From CALBPI01 sp038533155 (lineage in GTDB: Bacteria > Pseudomonadota > Gammaproteobacteria > Steroidobacterales > Woeseiaceae), in NCBI GenBank assembly GCA_038533155.1, contig JBCAZH010000002.1:1-64000 (forward strand): a stretch of 64,000 nt of DNA, written 5' to 3'. Of this stretch, positions 25,391 to 33,553 are shown piece after piece (the stretch's first letter is position 1; every line of letters starts with the position of its first letter). The notes beneath the pieces were generated by a model. It made no database searches and had not been told where the DNA came from. It saw nothing but the letters and a program-made list of their open reading frames with translations. The translations under genes and the position numbers were made by a program.

Positions 25391-26599
25391 ATGGCTGATG
25401 CCTTTGTCTATGACCATGTACGCACACCGCGGGGCCGCGGTAAGGCAAGTGGTTCACTCCACCCGATTACGCCGGTCGAGCTGACCTCGCAAATGCTGGC
25501 ATCGTTGCGGGATCGCAACGAGCTAGATACCAGCTATCTTGATGACGTGGTTTTGGGATGCGTATCGCCAGTCGGCGAACAAGGCGCAAACATCGCGCGC
25601 GTGAGCGTGCTGACAGCAGGCTATGCGCAGAACGTTCCGGGCAAACAGCTGAACCGGTTCTGCGCGTCGGGCCTTGAGGCGATCAACACCGCCGCATCGC
25701 AGGTCATGGCGGGCCAATCCGATCTCGCCATCGGTGGCGGTGTCGAGTGCATGTCGCGCGTCCCAATGGGCTCGGACTCCGGCGCGATGGCTGCAGACCC
25801 TCGGGTGGCTTACGACACCTACTTCGCGCCACAGGGCATCAGCGCGGACTTGATTGCCTCCAAGTATGGCTTTTCGCGAGACGACGTCGACAGCTATGCC
25901 GTCGAGAGTCAATCGCGTGCCGCCGGCGCTTGGGAGCAGGGCTTTTTCAACAATTCTGTGATCCCCGTAGTGGATCGTTTGGGAATGACCGTGCTCGATC
26001 GCGACGAGCATATGCGACCTGGCACGACCAAAGCGGATCTTGCAAATCTGAACCCTGCGTTTGTGATTCCCGGGGAGCAAGCGGGTTTCGATGCGGTCGC
26101 CTTGCAACGATATCCGGAGGTCGAAGCGATCAACCACGTGCATACGGGCGGCAACTCGAGCGGTATCGTGGATGGTGCTGCTGGCGTGTTAATTGGCAAC
26201 AAAGACATCGGAGAGGCTCTGGGTCTGAAACCTAGGGCGCGCATTCGTGGCTTTGCGTCGATTGGCACAGAGCCGACGATCATGCTCACTGGGCCTGCAC
26301 CGTCTGCTGAGAAAGTGCTAAAACGCTGCGGCATGACGACGAGCGATATTGATTTGTTCGAACTTAACGAAGCGTTCGCGTCGGTTGTTCTGTTGTTTAT
26401 GCAGCAACTGGACATCGATCATGACCGAATCAACGTCAACGGCGGTGCAATTGCTATGGGGCACCCTCTCGGCGCGACTGGGGCGATGATTTTCGGCACC
26501 GTTTTGGATGAACTCGAGCGCCGCGATCAGTCGACGGCTTTGATCAATTTGTGCGTTGGCGGTGGCATGGGCACGGCCACGATCATCGAACGCATCTAG
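25391..26599 (+). CDS. Acetyl-CoA C-acyltransferase (thiolase)
   Basis: A 402-residue degradative thiolase that cleaves 3-ketoacyl-CoA with CoA to release acetyl-CoA. The nucleophilic Cys is in LNRFCASGLEAIN (about 91), HPLGATGA supplies the His, and CVGGGMGTA the C-terminal Cys. Start is ATG 25391 after ACAGGAGA; the frame extends into tetR but that part is not thiolase-like. The FadB/J-type gene follows after 26 bases, so the two probably form a beta-oxidation complex. Confidence 0.92.
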   Translation: MADAFVYDHVRTPRGRGKASGSLHPITPVELTSQMLASLRDRNELDTSYLDDVVLGCVSPVGEQGANIARVSVLTAGYAQNVPGKQLNRFCASGLEAINTAASQVMAGQSDLAIGGGVECMSRVPMGSDSGAMAADPRVAYDTYFAPQGISADLIASKYGFSRDDVDSYAVESQSRAAGAWEQGFFNNSVIPVVDRLGMTVLDRDEHMRPGTTKADLANLNPAFVIPGEQAGFDAVALQRYPEVEAINHVHTGGNSSGIVDGAAGVLIGNKDIGEALGLKPRARIRGFASIGTEPTIMLTGPAPSAEKVLKRCGMTTSDIDLFELNEAFASVVLLFMQQLDIDHDRINVNGGAIAMGHPLGATGAMIFGTVLDELERRDQSTALINLCVGGGMGTATIIERI

Positions 26600-26625
26600 C
26601 GCTACCGCGACCTAAGGACAACGAC

Positions 26626-28797
26626 ATGCAAACTATTCGTTTTGAAGTGGATGGCGACGGAATTGCGTTGCTGACAATTGACGTAGCTGAGCGTTCGATG
26701 AATGTTCTGACGCCAGAGCTGCAGGCGGACCTCAGCGAGAGTATCGAACGCATCTCTGCAGATGAGGCGATCAAAGGCGCAGTGATCACATCTGGCAAAT
26801 CCTCTTTCGTCGCGGGGGCCGACTTGATGTCGATGGTGAACGCGTTCGAGGACGGTCGATCCGCTGCCGAAAAATATGAGTATGCGCGAGCATTCCAACA
26901 AATCTTGCGGCGTCTCGAGACCTGCGGCAAACCTGTGGCCGCTGCGATCAACGGCACTGCGTTGGGCGGTGGGCTGGAGATTTGTTTGGCATGTCATTAC
27001 CGGGTGGCAGCCGACAATCCGAAGTCGGTTTTGGGTCTTCCAGAAGTTCAGGTTGGTTTGCTACCAGGCGGTGGCGGCACGCAACGTTTGCCGCGACTGA
27101 TTGGCCAACAACCAGCGCTGCAACTGATGACACAAGGTAAACACCTCAAACCTAAGGCAGCCTTGGAGCAAGGCATTGTGCACGCGGTGGTCGCACCGGA
27201 AGATTGTGTGCGGGCAGCCAAGCAATGGATCATTGAGTCGGGAGATCCCGTTCAGCCCTGGGATAAGAAAGGCTTCAAAGTTCCGGGTGGCGCCGGGTTG
27301 ATGCATCCAGGTTCGATTCAGACGCTGATGGTCGGCAGTGCCTTGATCGCAAAGGAGACCAATCACAACTATCCGGCACCGATCGCAATCCTGTCGTGTG
27401 TCTACGAGGGTACGGTGCTGCCGATCGATGCAGGTCTCGACATCGAGTCGAAGTACTTCGTGACTTTGTTGATGGATCCGGTCTCGCGCAACATGACGCG
27501 GACGTTGTTCATCAACAAAGGTGCAGCCGACAAGTTGGTCCGACGTCCGCAAGGTGTCGAGAAAACCCAAGTGACCAAACTTGGAATGCTGGGTGCGGGC
27601 ATGATGGGTGCGGGTATCGCGTACGTATCGGCGTACGCCGGGATGCAGGTCGTCCTTCTTGATCGCGATCGCGATGCCGCCGAGAAAGGGAAAGACTACT
27701 CTCGCGCGCTGCTCCAAAAACGTATCGATCGTGGGAAGATGAAGCCGGAGCAAGCGGAGGCGATCTTGGAGCGCATCGTGACCACCGACGATTATGCATC
27801 GCTCGAGGGTTGTGAGCTTGTGATCGAAGCGGTGTTCGAAGACAAAGGGATCAAAGCGGACGTCACGCAAAAGACCGAAGCTGTCATTCCATCGGATGCG
27901 ATTTTCGCTTCCAATACGTCGACACTGCCGATTACCGGTTTGGCGGAAGCATCATCTCGCCCCGAACAATTTATCGGCATCCACTTCTTCTCGCCGGTCG
28001 ATAAGATGCCGTTGGTCGAAGTGATCTTGGGGGAGAAGACCGGCGACCGCGCAACGGCAGTGGCGCTTGACTACATCCAACAAATTCGCAAAACACCGAT
28101 CGTTGTCAATGACAGCCGTGGCTTCTATACCTCGCGCGTATTTGGAACGTATACCAACGAGGGCATGACGATGCTCGCCGAGGGCATAAGCCCTGCGTTG
28201 ATCGAGAATGTGGCGAAGCACGCTGGCATGGCCGTAGGACCCCTTGCTGTGATGGACGAGGTGACGCTGGAGCTGGGATACCACGTCGCGAAGGCGACTG
28301 CGGTGGCTTTGGGTGATGACTACAAACCGAACACCGCAGCGCCCGTTATCGAACGGTTCGTTGAAGAGCTCGATCGCAAAGGGAAGCGATTCGGTGCTGG
28401 GTTCTACGAGTATCCAGAGGGTGGCAAGAAGCACCTGTGGCCGGGGTTGAACGATGTTTACCCACCGCTGGATCCGCAGCCAACGCCGGATGAGGTGAAA
28501 AAGCGTTTGCTCTACGTGCAGGCATTGGACACGGTGCGTTGTCTGGACGAAGGGGTGCTCACACATCCCGCTGACGGTGACATTGGCTCGATTCTCGGTT
28601 GGGGTTTTCCACCTTACACCGGTGGGACACTGTCGCTGATCGAGACCGTTGGACTGCAGACCTTCGTTGACGAGTGTGACCGGATGGCTGCGGCTTACGG
28701 CGAGCGGTTCGCTGTTCCGGACAGCTTGCGACAGAGAGCGAAAGAAGGACGCGGTTTCTACGCGGAAGAGACAACTCAGGCGCGCTCTGCGGCCTGA
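26626..28797 (+). CDS. FadB/FadJ-type enoyl-CoA hydratase / 3-hydroxyacyl-CoA dehydrogenase
   Basis: A 723-residue bifunctional beta-oxidation enzyme. The N-terminal crotonase domain (1-190) has FVAGADLMSM and NGTALGGGLEICLAC with LPEVQVGLLPGGGGTQRLPR. The NAD-binding 3-hydroxyacyl-CoA dehydrogenase domain starts near 318 with LGMLGAGMMGAGIAY. Two C-terminal 3HCDH repeats follow, with NDSRGFYTSRV and a final GWGFPPYTGG. Length matches FadJ (about 714). Start is ATG 26626 after TAAGGA. It is the alpha-like partner of the upstream thiolase. Confidence 0.92.
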   Translation: MQTIRFEVDGDGIALLTIDVAERSMNVLTPELQADLSESIERISADEAIKGAVITSGKSSFVAGADLMSMVNAFEDGRSAAEKYEYARAFQQILRRLETCGKPVAAAINGTALGGGLEICLACHYRVAADNPKSVLGLPEVQVGLLPGGGGTQRLPRLIGQQPALQLMTQGKHLKPKAALEQGIVHAVVAPEDCVRAAKQWIIESGDPVQPWDKKGFKVPGGAGLMHPGSIQTLMVGSALIAKETNHNYPAPIAILSCVYEGTVLPIDAGLDIESKYFVTLLMDPVSRNMTRTLFINKGAADKLVRRPQGVEKTQVTKLGMLGAGMMGAGIAYVSAYAGMQVVLLDRDRDAAEKGKDYSRALLQKRIDRGKMKPEQAEAILERIVTTDDYASLEGCELVIEAVFEDKGIKADVTQKTEAVIPSDAIFASNTSTLPITGLAEASSRPEQFIGIHFFSPVDKMPLVEVILGEKTGDRATAVALDYIQQIRKTPIVVNDSRGFYTSRVFGTYTNEGMTMLAEGISPALIENVAKHAGMAVGPLAVMDEVTLELGYHVAKATAVALGDDYKPNTAAPVIERFVEELDRKGKRFGAGFYEYPEGGKKHLWPGLNDVYPPLDPQPTPDEVKKRLLYVQALDTVRCLDEGVLTHPADGDIGSILGWGFPPYTGGTLSLIETVGLQTFVDECDRMAAAYGERFAVPDSLRQRAKEGRGFYAEETTQARSAA

Positions 28798-28807
28798 GGT
28801 GAGCGAA

Positions 28808-29593
28808 ATGAGCACACAAACATCAGTGGTTCGTTATGCCGTGGACGGTGCGGTTGCAACGATCACGCTAGATCGTCCTGACGCAATGAATAGCTTTAAT
28901 CAGGCGCTCCGGGTCGAACTCACCGAAGCGCTGAGCCAGGCTTCGAGCGACAACTCAGTCCGCGCCGTGGTACTTACCGGTGAGGGTCGTGCGTTTTCGG
29001 CGGGGGCGGATTTGACGGCTGGTTTCCCTGAGGACAAAACCGTAGAGGCGCAGCTACAGCGCGAATATCGGCCCGCTTTCAACGAAATCGTTACGATGCC
29101 GAAACCGGTGATCGCCGCGGTGAACGGGGCGGCCGCTGGTATCGGCATGTCGTTCGCTTTGGCGGCGGATCTTGCGGTGATGGGGGAGAACGCGTTTTTG
29201 CTTGCGCCGTTTTCGACGATATCGCTTGTGCCCGATGGTGGTGCAAACTGGTTCCTACAGAAAGCGCTGGGTTACAAACGAGCGTTTCAGCTTGCGGTGG
29301 AAGCGGAGCGGATCGATGCGAAGCGTTGCCTCGAGTGGGGGCTGGTGAATCGAGTCGTCGATGATGCGCAGGTCCTCGACGAGGCGCAGGGTTGGGCGGC
29401 AACACTTGCCGACCGTGCACCTTTGTCGATCAAGGCGACCAAACGTGCGATGCGTCACGCGGAGGCGGGAAGCTGGAGTTCGACGTTCGATCTCGAGGCG
29501 GAGATTCAAACCGGGCTTGTTGGGTCCGAAGACAATGTGGAAGGTGTCGCCGCGTTTTTCGAGAAACGCAAGGCGATCTTTAAAGGAAATTAA
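28808..29593 (+). CDS. Enoyl-CoA hydratase-related protein
   Basis: A 261-residue crotonase. It has TLDRPDAMNSFNQALRVEL, GRAFSAGADLTAGFPED (first oxyanion segment), NGAAAGIGMSFALAADLAVM and SLVPDGGANWFLQKALG. The last is typical of the PaaG/PaaB-like 2-(1,2-epoxyphenyl)acetyl-CoA isomerase group and of some hydratases, so an isomerase role is possible. GAGGTGAG overlapping the previous stop is the ribosome site for ATG 28808. It is fourth in a TetR-thiolase-FadJ-crotonase-dehydrogenase series. Confidence 0.85.
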   Translation: MSTQTSVVRYAVDGAVATITLDRPDAMNSFNQALRVELTEALSQASSDNSVRAVVLTGEGRAFSAGADLTAGFPEDKTVEAQLQREYRPAFNEIVTMPKPVIAAVNGAAAGIGMSFALAADLAVMGENAFLLAPFSTISLVPDGGANWFLQKALGYKRAFQLAVEAERIDAKRCLEWGLVNRVVDDAQVLDEAQGWAATLADRAPLSIKATKRAMRHAEAGSWSSTFDLEAEIQTGLVGSEDNVEGVAAFFEKRKAIFKGN

Positions 29594-29641
29594 TGCAGTC
29601 CGCGATCGATGTCGCGGGGTTGGCCAAGACGGGGAATGACT

Positions 29642-30835
29642 ATGGAGCGTAACTGTTACACCGAAGACCACGAGATGTTTCGTGACGCTGTTCGGCAGTT
29701 CATGATCAACGAAATCGGCCCGCATACCGAGCGCTGGCGCGACGAGGGTATTGTTGACCGGGAAGCCTTTAGAAAGGCCGGTGAACAAGGTCTGCTGTTG
29801 ATGTGGGCAGACGAGAAATACGGTGGTGCGGGTGTCAGCGATTTTCGTTATGAGCAGATCGTCATCGAAGAGCTGACCAAGCATGGTGACCCAGGTTTTT
29901 TTATGACGCTGCACTCCAGACTGGTCGCACCGTACATCGGCGAGCTGGGGACAGAGGCGCAAAAGATGCGTTGGCTACCGAAGTGCGTATCCGGAGAGAG
30001 TATTCTCGCGATTGCCATGACCGAGCCTGGAGCTGGTAGCGATGTCGCCGGCATGAAGACTCGCGCCGTCGATGCAGGGGATCACTGGGTACTCAATGGG
30101 TCGAAGACGTACATTTCAAATGGCATCAACGCGGATCTCGTGTTGGTCGCTGCCAGGACAGTGCCCGATTCGTCACATGGTTTAGGGCTGTTCGTTGTTG
30201 AGCGCGGAATGGAAGGTTTCGAGCGTGGTCGGAATCTCAAAAAGATGGGGCTTAGCGCGCAGGATACCGCCGAGCTGTTTTTCAACGACGTAAAGATCCC
30301 GAAAGAGAACGTGCTTGGCGACCCGACACGCGGCTTCTACTACTTGATGCAGTTCCTGGCGGAGGAGCGCTTGTTAGGCGCTGCCGGTTACGTGGCGGCC
30401 GCACAGCACGCCTTCGATATCACGATGGAGTTTATCAAGGAGAGAAAAGCCTTCGGTCAAGCGATTGCAGACTTTCAGAACACGCGGTTCAAGATGGCTG
30501 ACATGCGGACCGAAATCGATCTCGCACAGGTGTTTTTAGATCGCTGTGTTGAAGAACACAACAAAGGTCAGCTAACAGCCGAACTCGCTGCGCAAATCAA
30601 ACTGTATGGCAGTGAGCTCGAAGGTCGGGTTATGGATGCTTGCGTCCAGCTTCATGGAGGTGCCGGTTACATGGACGAGTACAAAATCTCGCGCATGTAT
30701 ACGGATGCGCGTATTTCCCGAATCTATGCGGGCTCTTCGGAGATCATGCGTGAGATCATTGCCCGGTCGATTGGTTTGGACCCACGCGCTAGGAAACCGA
30801 AGAGCGTCGACAAAAAGCGGCAAGACGCGGCTTAA
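29642..30835 (+). CDS. Acyl-CoA dehydrogenase
   Basis: A 397-residue FAD enzyme that introduces the 2,3 double bond in acyl-CoA. Typical features are AMTEPGAGSDVAGMKT (FAD/substrate loop), NGSKTYISNG, the C-terminal QLHGGAGYMDEYKISRMYTDARI and YAGSSEIMREII with the catalytic Glu (about 366). Resemblance is to long-chain or isovaleryl-type bacterial dehydrogenases. Start ATG 29642 has GGGG 7 bases upstream; an in-frame ATG at 29636 lies too close to that site. The end overlaps the convergent methyltransferase by 4 bases. Confidence 0.92.
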   Translation: MERNCYTEDHEMFRDAVRQFMINEIGPHTERWRDEGIVDREAFRKAGEQGLLLMWADEKYGGAGVSDFRYEQIVIEELTKHGDPGFFMTLHSRLVAPYIGELGTEAQKMRWLPKCVSGESILAIAMTEPGAGSDVAGMKTRAVDAGDHWVLNGSKTYISNGINADLVLVAARTVPDSSHGLGLFVVERGMEGFERGRNLKKMGLSAQDTAELFFNDVKIPKENVLGDPTRGFYYLMQFLAEERLLGAAGYVAAAQHAFDITMEFIKERKAFGQAIADFQNTRFKMADMRTEIDLAQVFLDRCVEEHNKGQLTAELAAQIKLYGSELEGRVMDACVQLHGGAGYMDEYKISRMYTDARISRIYAGSSEIMREIIARSIGLDPRARKPKSVDKKRQDAA

Positions 30836-31383
30836 CGCGACAACAACCACCAGGCGGGCCCACCATTTGGGCTCTCCTGGTGGGCGATCAATCCGTAGCG
30901 TGCCTGTTGTGCGCTCACCCAACTGGCGACGCCCGCGAATTCAGAAATGCCACCGGCGTGACCTCGATACGCCATCACGCTCAGAACGCCGTTGTCACTC
31001 AGAATCTGCATTGCTGCCTCCAGTGCGACAAGGGTTGAGTCGAGTTGCGTCGTGACGGCTTTGTCACCCCCCGGAAGGTAGCCGAGGTTGAACATCACAG
31101 CGCTGACCCGCTGACGGCAGTCGGGCGGCAACCGTTCAACGAGTTCAGTATGTGATGCGCAAATCAGAGTCACTCTGGTATCGAGGTGAGCTCCTGTCAC
31201 CCTCTGACGTGTGTTCGCAATGGCGTGGTGTTGAGTATCAAATGCGAACACGTGACCTTCAGGTCCAACGCAAGTTGCGAGAAACAACGTGTCATGTCCG
31301 TTGCCAGCCGTCGCATCGATCGCGAAACCACCGGCAGGAATATGTTGCCGAACGATGTTATGCGCTGCGGTGGTTAACTTCAT
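30832..31383 (-). CDS. MnmM/YtqB-family tRNA methyltransferase
   Basis: A 183-residue SAM methyltransferase of the family (Pfam rRNA_methylase, Bacillus YtqB) now known as MnmM, which methylates nm5(s2)U34 in tRNA to mnm5(s2)U. Diagnostic stretches are DATAGNGHDTLFLA (23-36), VMFNLGYLPGGDKAV and MAYRGHAGG. Most gammaproteobacteria use the methyltransferase half of MnmC for this step, so MnmM here is unusual. It overlaps by 4 bases the FAD oxidoreductase upstream, which may do the preceding step. Confidence 0.8.
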   Translation of the reverse strand: MKLTTAAHNIVRQHIPAGGFAIDATAGNGHDTLFLATCVGPEGHVFAFDTQHHAIANTRQRVTGAHLDTRVTLICASHTELVERLPPDCRQRVSAVMFNLGYLPGGDKAVTTQLDSTLVALEAAMQILSDNGVLSVMAYRGHAGGISEFAGVASWVSAQQARYGLIAHQESPNGGPAWWLLSR

Positions 31384-32408
31384 GGCGGACTCGTCCGCTG
31401 TTTCAGCTCGTAGTCGCTGGAGATTGATGCACCGTTGACTAGATGATCAGCCAGTTGCTGGGCGACAGACGGCGCGAACAGCGCACCTTTCGAACCGAGA
31501 CCGTTGAATAGCCATTGCGATGGGGAGGCATCTACAGGACCGATCACCGGTTTTCGTCCGGCAACAATCGGTCGTACACCCGCAAAGTGGTCGAGGACTC
31601 GAAAGTTCGAGCTTAGGGTCAAATGCAGTCGCTCAACAAGAGACGCTCTCGCGCTTTGCGTCGGAGTGCCGTCGAGTACGTCCCAGCTGTAGGTAGCGCC
31701 CGCGAGTGCAGTCGTTCCGGCGGTGGGCGTGATCCATAGGCCATTCGCGTGCACGGTGCCGGCGAACGGTTGGGAGTCGATGTCGAGTTTGAGTATCTCG
31801 CCCTTGGCGGGGCGCCATGTCAACAGTGGAACACGGTTCGTCTCGTATTCACGATAACCGCAGCACCACACCGTCGGTACGTTGCTCGTTTCAACGACGT
31901 CACCAGCAAACGTGTGCTTAGCCTCAAGGTAGTGCCGAGCGGCAGCCAAAAAGGTCTGTGTGTCCAACCGAGCTGCACGGACCATCTCCATCGGCATGCC
32001 CGTATCGCGAACACCAGGCCAAGTACCGAAGGATGTGGGCCGCAGATAACGTCGGAGCAAGCTATCGGCGTTCGCTTTCTCGTACGCGCTTATTTCTTTG
32101 TGCTCCGACAAGACGCGAAGAGCGGATCGTTCGAAGAAGAACCGTTTCCCAGTTTCTTTTTCCAGGGAGCGGTAAACGTCAACAGCCTTTTGCCGCAGTA
32201 ACTCGAAATCGGACTGTGGCTTCAGGTTCTTGCCCGTAACCGGCGTAATTAATCCGGCAGCAACTCGACTCGATGCGCCGTCAAGATTTGCATCACAAAT
32301 TCTCAAGCGTGCGTCGTGGCGGTCGAGCGCCAGGGCCAACGTAGCGCCGGCAATACCGAAACCGACGATACAAAAATCCGGGTCACCCACCAATTGAACG
32401 CTCGGCAA
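31380..32408 (-). CDS. FAD-dependent oxidoreductase (DAO family), candidate MnmC(o)-like
   Basis: A 342-residue DAO-family flavoprotein. FCIVGFGIAGATLALAL is the N-terminal dinucleotide fold, GASSRVAAGLITPVTGKNL follows, and the C-terminal FAGVRPIVAGRKPVIGP plus FNGLGSKGALFAPSVAQ is the second FAD segment. The fold matches the oxidoreductase half of MnmC, which converts cmnm5U34 to nm5U34, but also glycine oxidases. Coupling to the MnmM homologue favours the tRNA role; no thiamine genes are near. The frame starts at TTG 32408; GTG 32390 is an alternative and neither has a strong ribosome site. Confidence 0.62.
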   Translation of the reverse strand: MPSVQLVGDPDFCIVGFGIAGATLALALDRHDARLRICDANLDGASSRVAAGLITPVTGKNLKPQSDFELLRQKAVDVYRSLEKETGKRFFFERSALRVLSEHKEISAYEKANADSLLRRYLRPTSFGTWPGVRDTGMPMEMVRAARLDTQTFLAAARHYLEAKHTFAGDVVETSNVPTVWCCGYREYETNRVPLLTWRPAKGEILKLDIDSQPFAGTVHANGLWITPTAGTTALAGATYSWDVLDGTPTQSARASLVERLHLTLSSNFRVLDHFAGVRPIVAGRKPVIGPVDASPSQWLFNGLGSKGALFAPSVAQQLADHLVNGASISSDYELKQRTSPP

Positions 32409-32431
32409 GAGTCACATCGTTCGCGCAAACC

Positions 32432-33466
32432 CTAGTCAGATATGCGAGTCTCGAACCAATCCACACCATTGTCATCTCGCGAAACCGCCATAACATCTCG
32501 GTCAACCAAATAGTTCAAGTGCGCCCGCGCTTCGCCGGTCGCCATGATCAGGTTGCCCTCATTGATGCGGCTGCGGAACAGCAACTCGAACGTATCGACG
32601 ACACGTTTCGGTGTTTTGCAGAGTGCTTGAAGCCCTTGCAAGTTCTCATCATGTTCATCGATCAACGCTTGGAGTCTCGCTGGAGCACCTTTGAACGGTT
32701 TACCGTGAGACGGCAGCACGAGCGTGTCATCGTCAAGTAGGTCGATCAGTTTTCGACAACTGTGCAGCCAGTGGCCGAGTGGGTCAGCCTCGGGTTCTGT
32801 TGGCCACACGCTGACGTTTGACGAAATCGTCGGTAACAGTTGGTCGCCTGCGATAAACAGGTTGCGCTTTTCATCAAGTAGCGAAATATGCTCAGGACAA
32901 TGACCGCTGGTCTCGATCGCTCGCCATTCGGCGTCTCCGATTTCGAAGCGGTCTCCACCGTAGATTCGTCGATAAGCGTCGGGCATTCGATAGACGGCTT
33001 TACCAAAGATGCCGAATTTGTCTCGGTAACGCTGCAGCGCACTCTCATCAAAACCAGCACGGCGATAGAACTCAACGCCCGCTTCTGGCGCCGGCTTGCC
33101 GGTATCTGCGACCAGCACCCGACACATCAGATACTCAGCGCGGGACATGTACAGTGGGGCATCATATTTCTCAACCAACCAACCGGCACTACCGACGTGG
33201 TCTGGATGCATGTGTGTGACGATGACGGAGTTCAGATGGCGGTCTTCTAGAAGACGCTTCCAATGTGTCTGGGTTTCGTCGCCGTTGAGTCCCGTATCCA
33301 CAATCGTGGTCTCGCCCTTGTCGCCGAGCATCCAAAGATTAATGTGCCCGAGCATGAACGGCAGCGGCATCCGCACCCAATCGAGTTGATCCGCCAGGCG
33401 CACACTCTCACCCGGGGACGGAGGGTCGATTTCGGTGTATTGAAGGTATTCAGCGGCAGCAGCCAT
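32432..33466 (-). CDS. MBL-fold metallo-hydrolase
   Basis: A 344-residue metallo-beta-lactamase-fold hydrolase. The metal motif THMHPDHVGSAGWL is followed by TSGHCPEHISLLD and FIAGDQLLP, giving the usual dinuclear site. The C-terminal part (about 250-344), with LLFRSRINEGNLIMATGEARAHLNYLVD, resembles the helical extension of LACTB2-type proteins. Substrate is unknown; thioester or RNA hydrolysis are both possible. It is divergent from the acyl-CoA synthetase, which hints at a role in acyl-CoA metabolism. Confidence 0.82.
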   Translation of the reverse strand: MAAAAEYLQYTEIDPPSPGESVRLADQLDWVRMPLPFMLGHINLWMLGDKGETTIVDTGLNGDETQTHWKRLLEDRHLNSVIVTHMHPDHVGSAGWLVEKYDAPLYMSRAEYLMCRVLVADTGKPAPEAGVEFYRRAGFDESALQRYRDKFGIFGKAVYRMPDAYRRIYGGDRFEIGDAEWRAIETSGHCPEHISLLDEKRNLFIAGDQLLPTISSNVSVWPTEPEADPLGHWLHSCRKLIDLLDDDTLVLPSHGKPFKGAPARLQALIDEHDENLQGLQALCKTPKRVVDTFELLFRSRINEGNLIMATGEARAHLNYLVDRDVMAVSRDDNGVDWFETRISD

Positions 33467-33492
33467 AGTGAGGGTTCTCGTTTCGGAACAAC

Positions 33493-33522
33493 TTGCGCCT
33501 GTCGCGACGCTCCAACATTATA
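33493..33522. promoter_or_regulatory. Overlapping divergent promoter elements, MBL / acyl-CoA synthetase
   Basis: On the plus strand TTGCGC (33493-33498) and CATTAT (33516-33521) are 17 bases apart. On the minus strand a perfect TATAAT reads across 33522-33517, with no clear -35. The 87-base gap also has CGGAACA twice (33484-33490 and 33529-33535), flanking these elements. Confidence 0.4.
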
Positions 33523-33553
33523 TCGTTACGGAACAGGTTGGGGGGACAAGACC

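Noticed and set aside
27061..28815. Two long antisense frames (269 and 287 codons) under the FadJ-type gene
   Set aside because: Composition and lack of motifs mark them as shadows of the conserved plus-strand enzyme.
31380..32408. Glycine oxidase ThiO for thiamine synthesis
   Set aside because: Fold-compatible, but no thiazole-synthesis genes are near and the overlap is with an MnmM homologue; left as the alternative.
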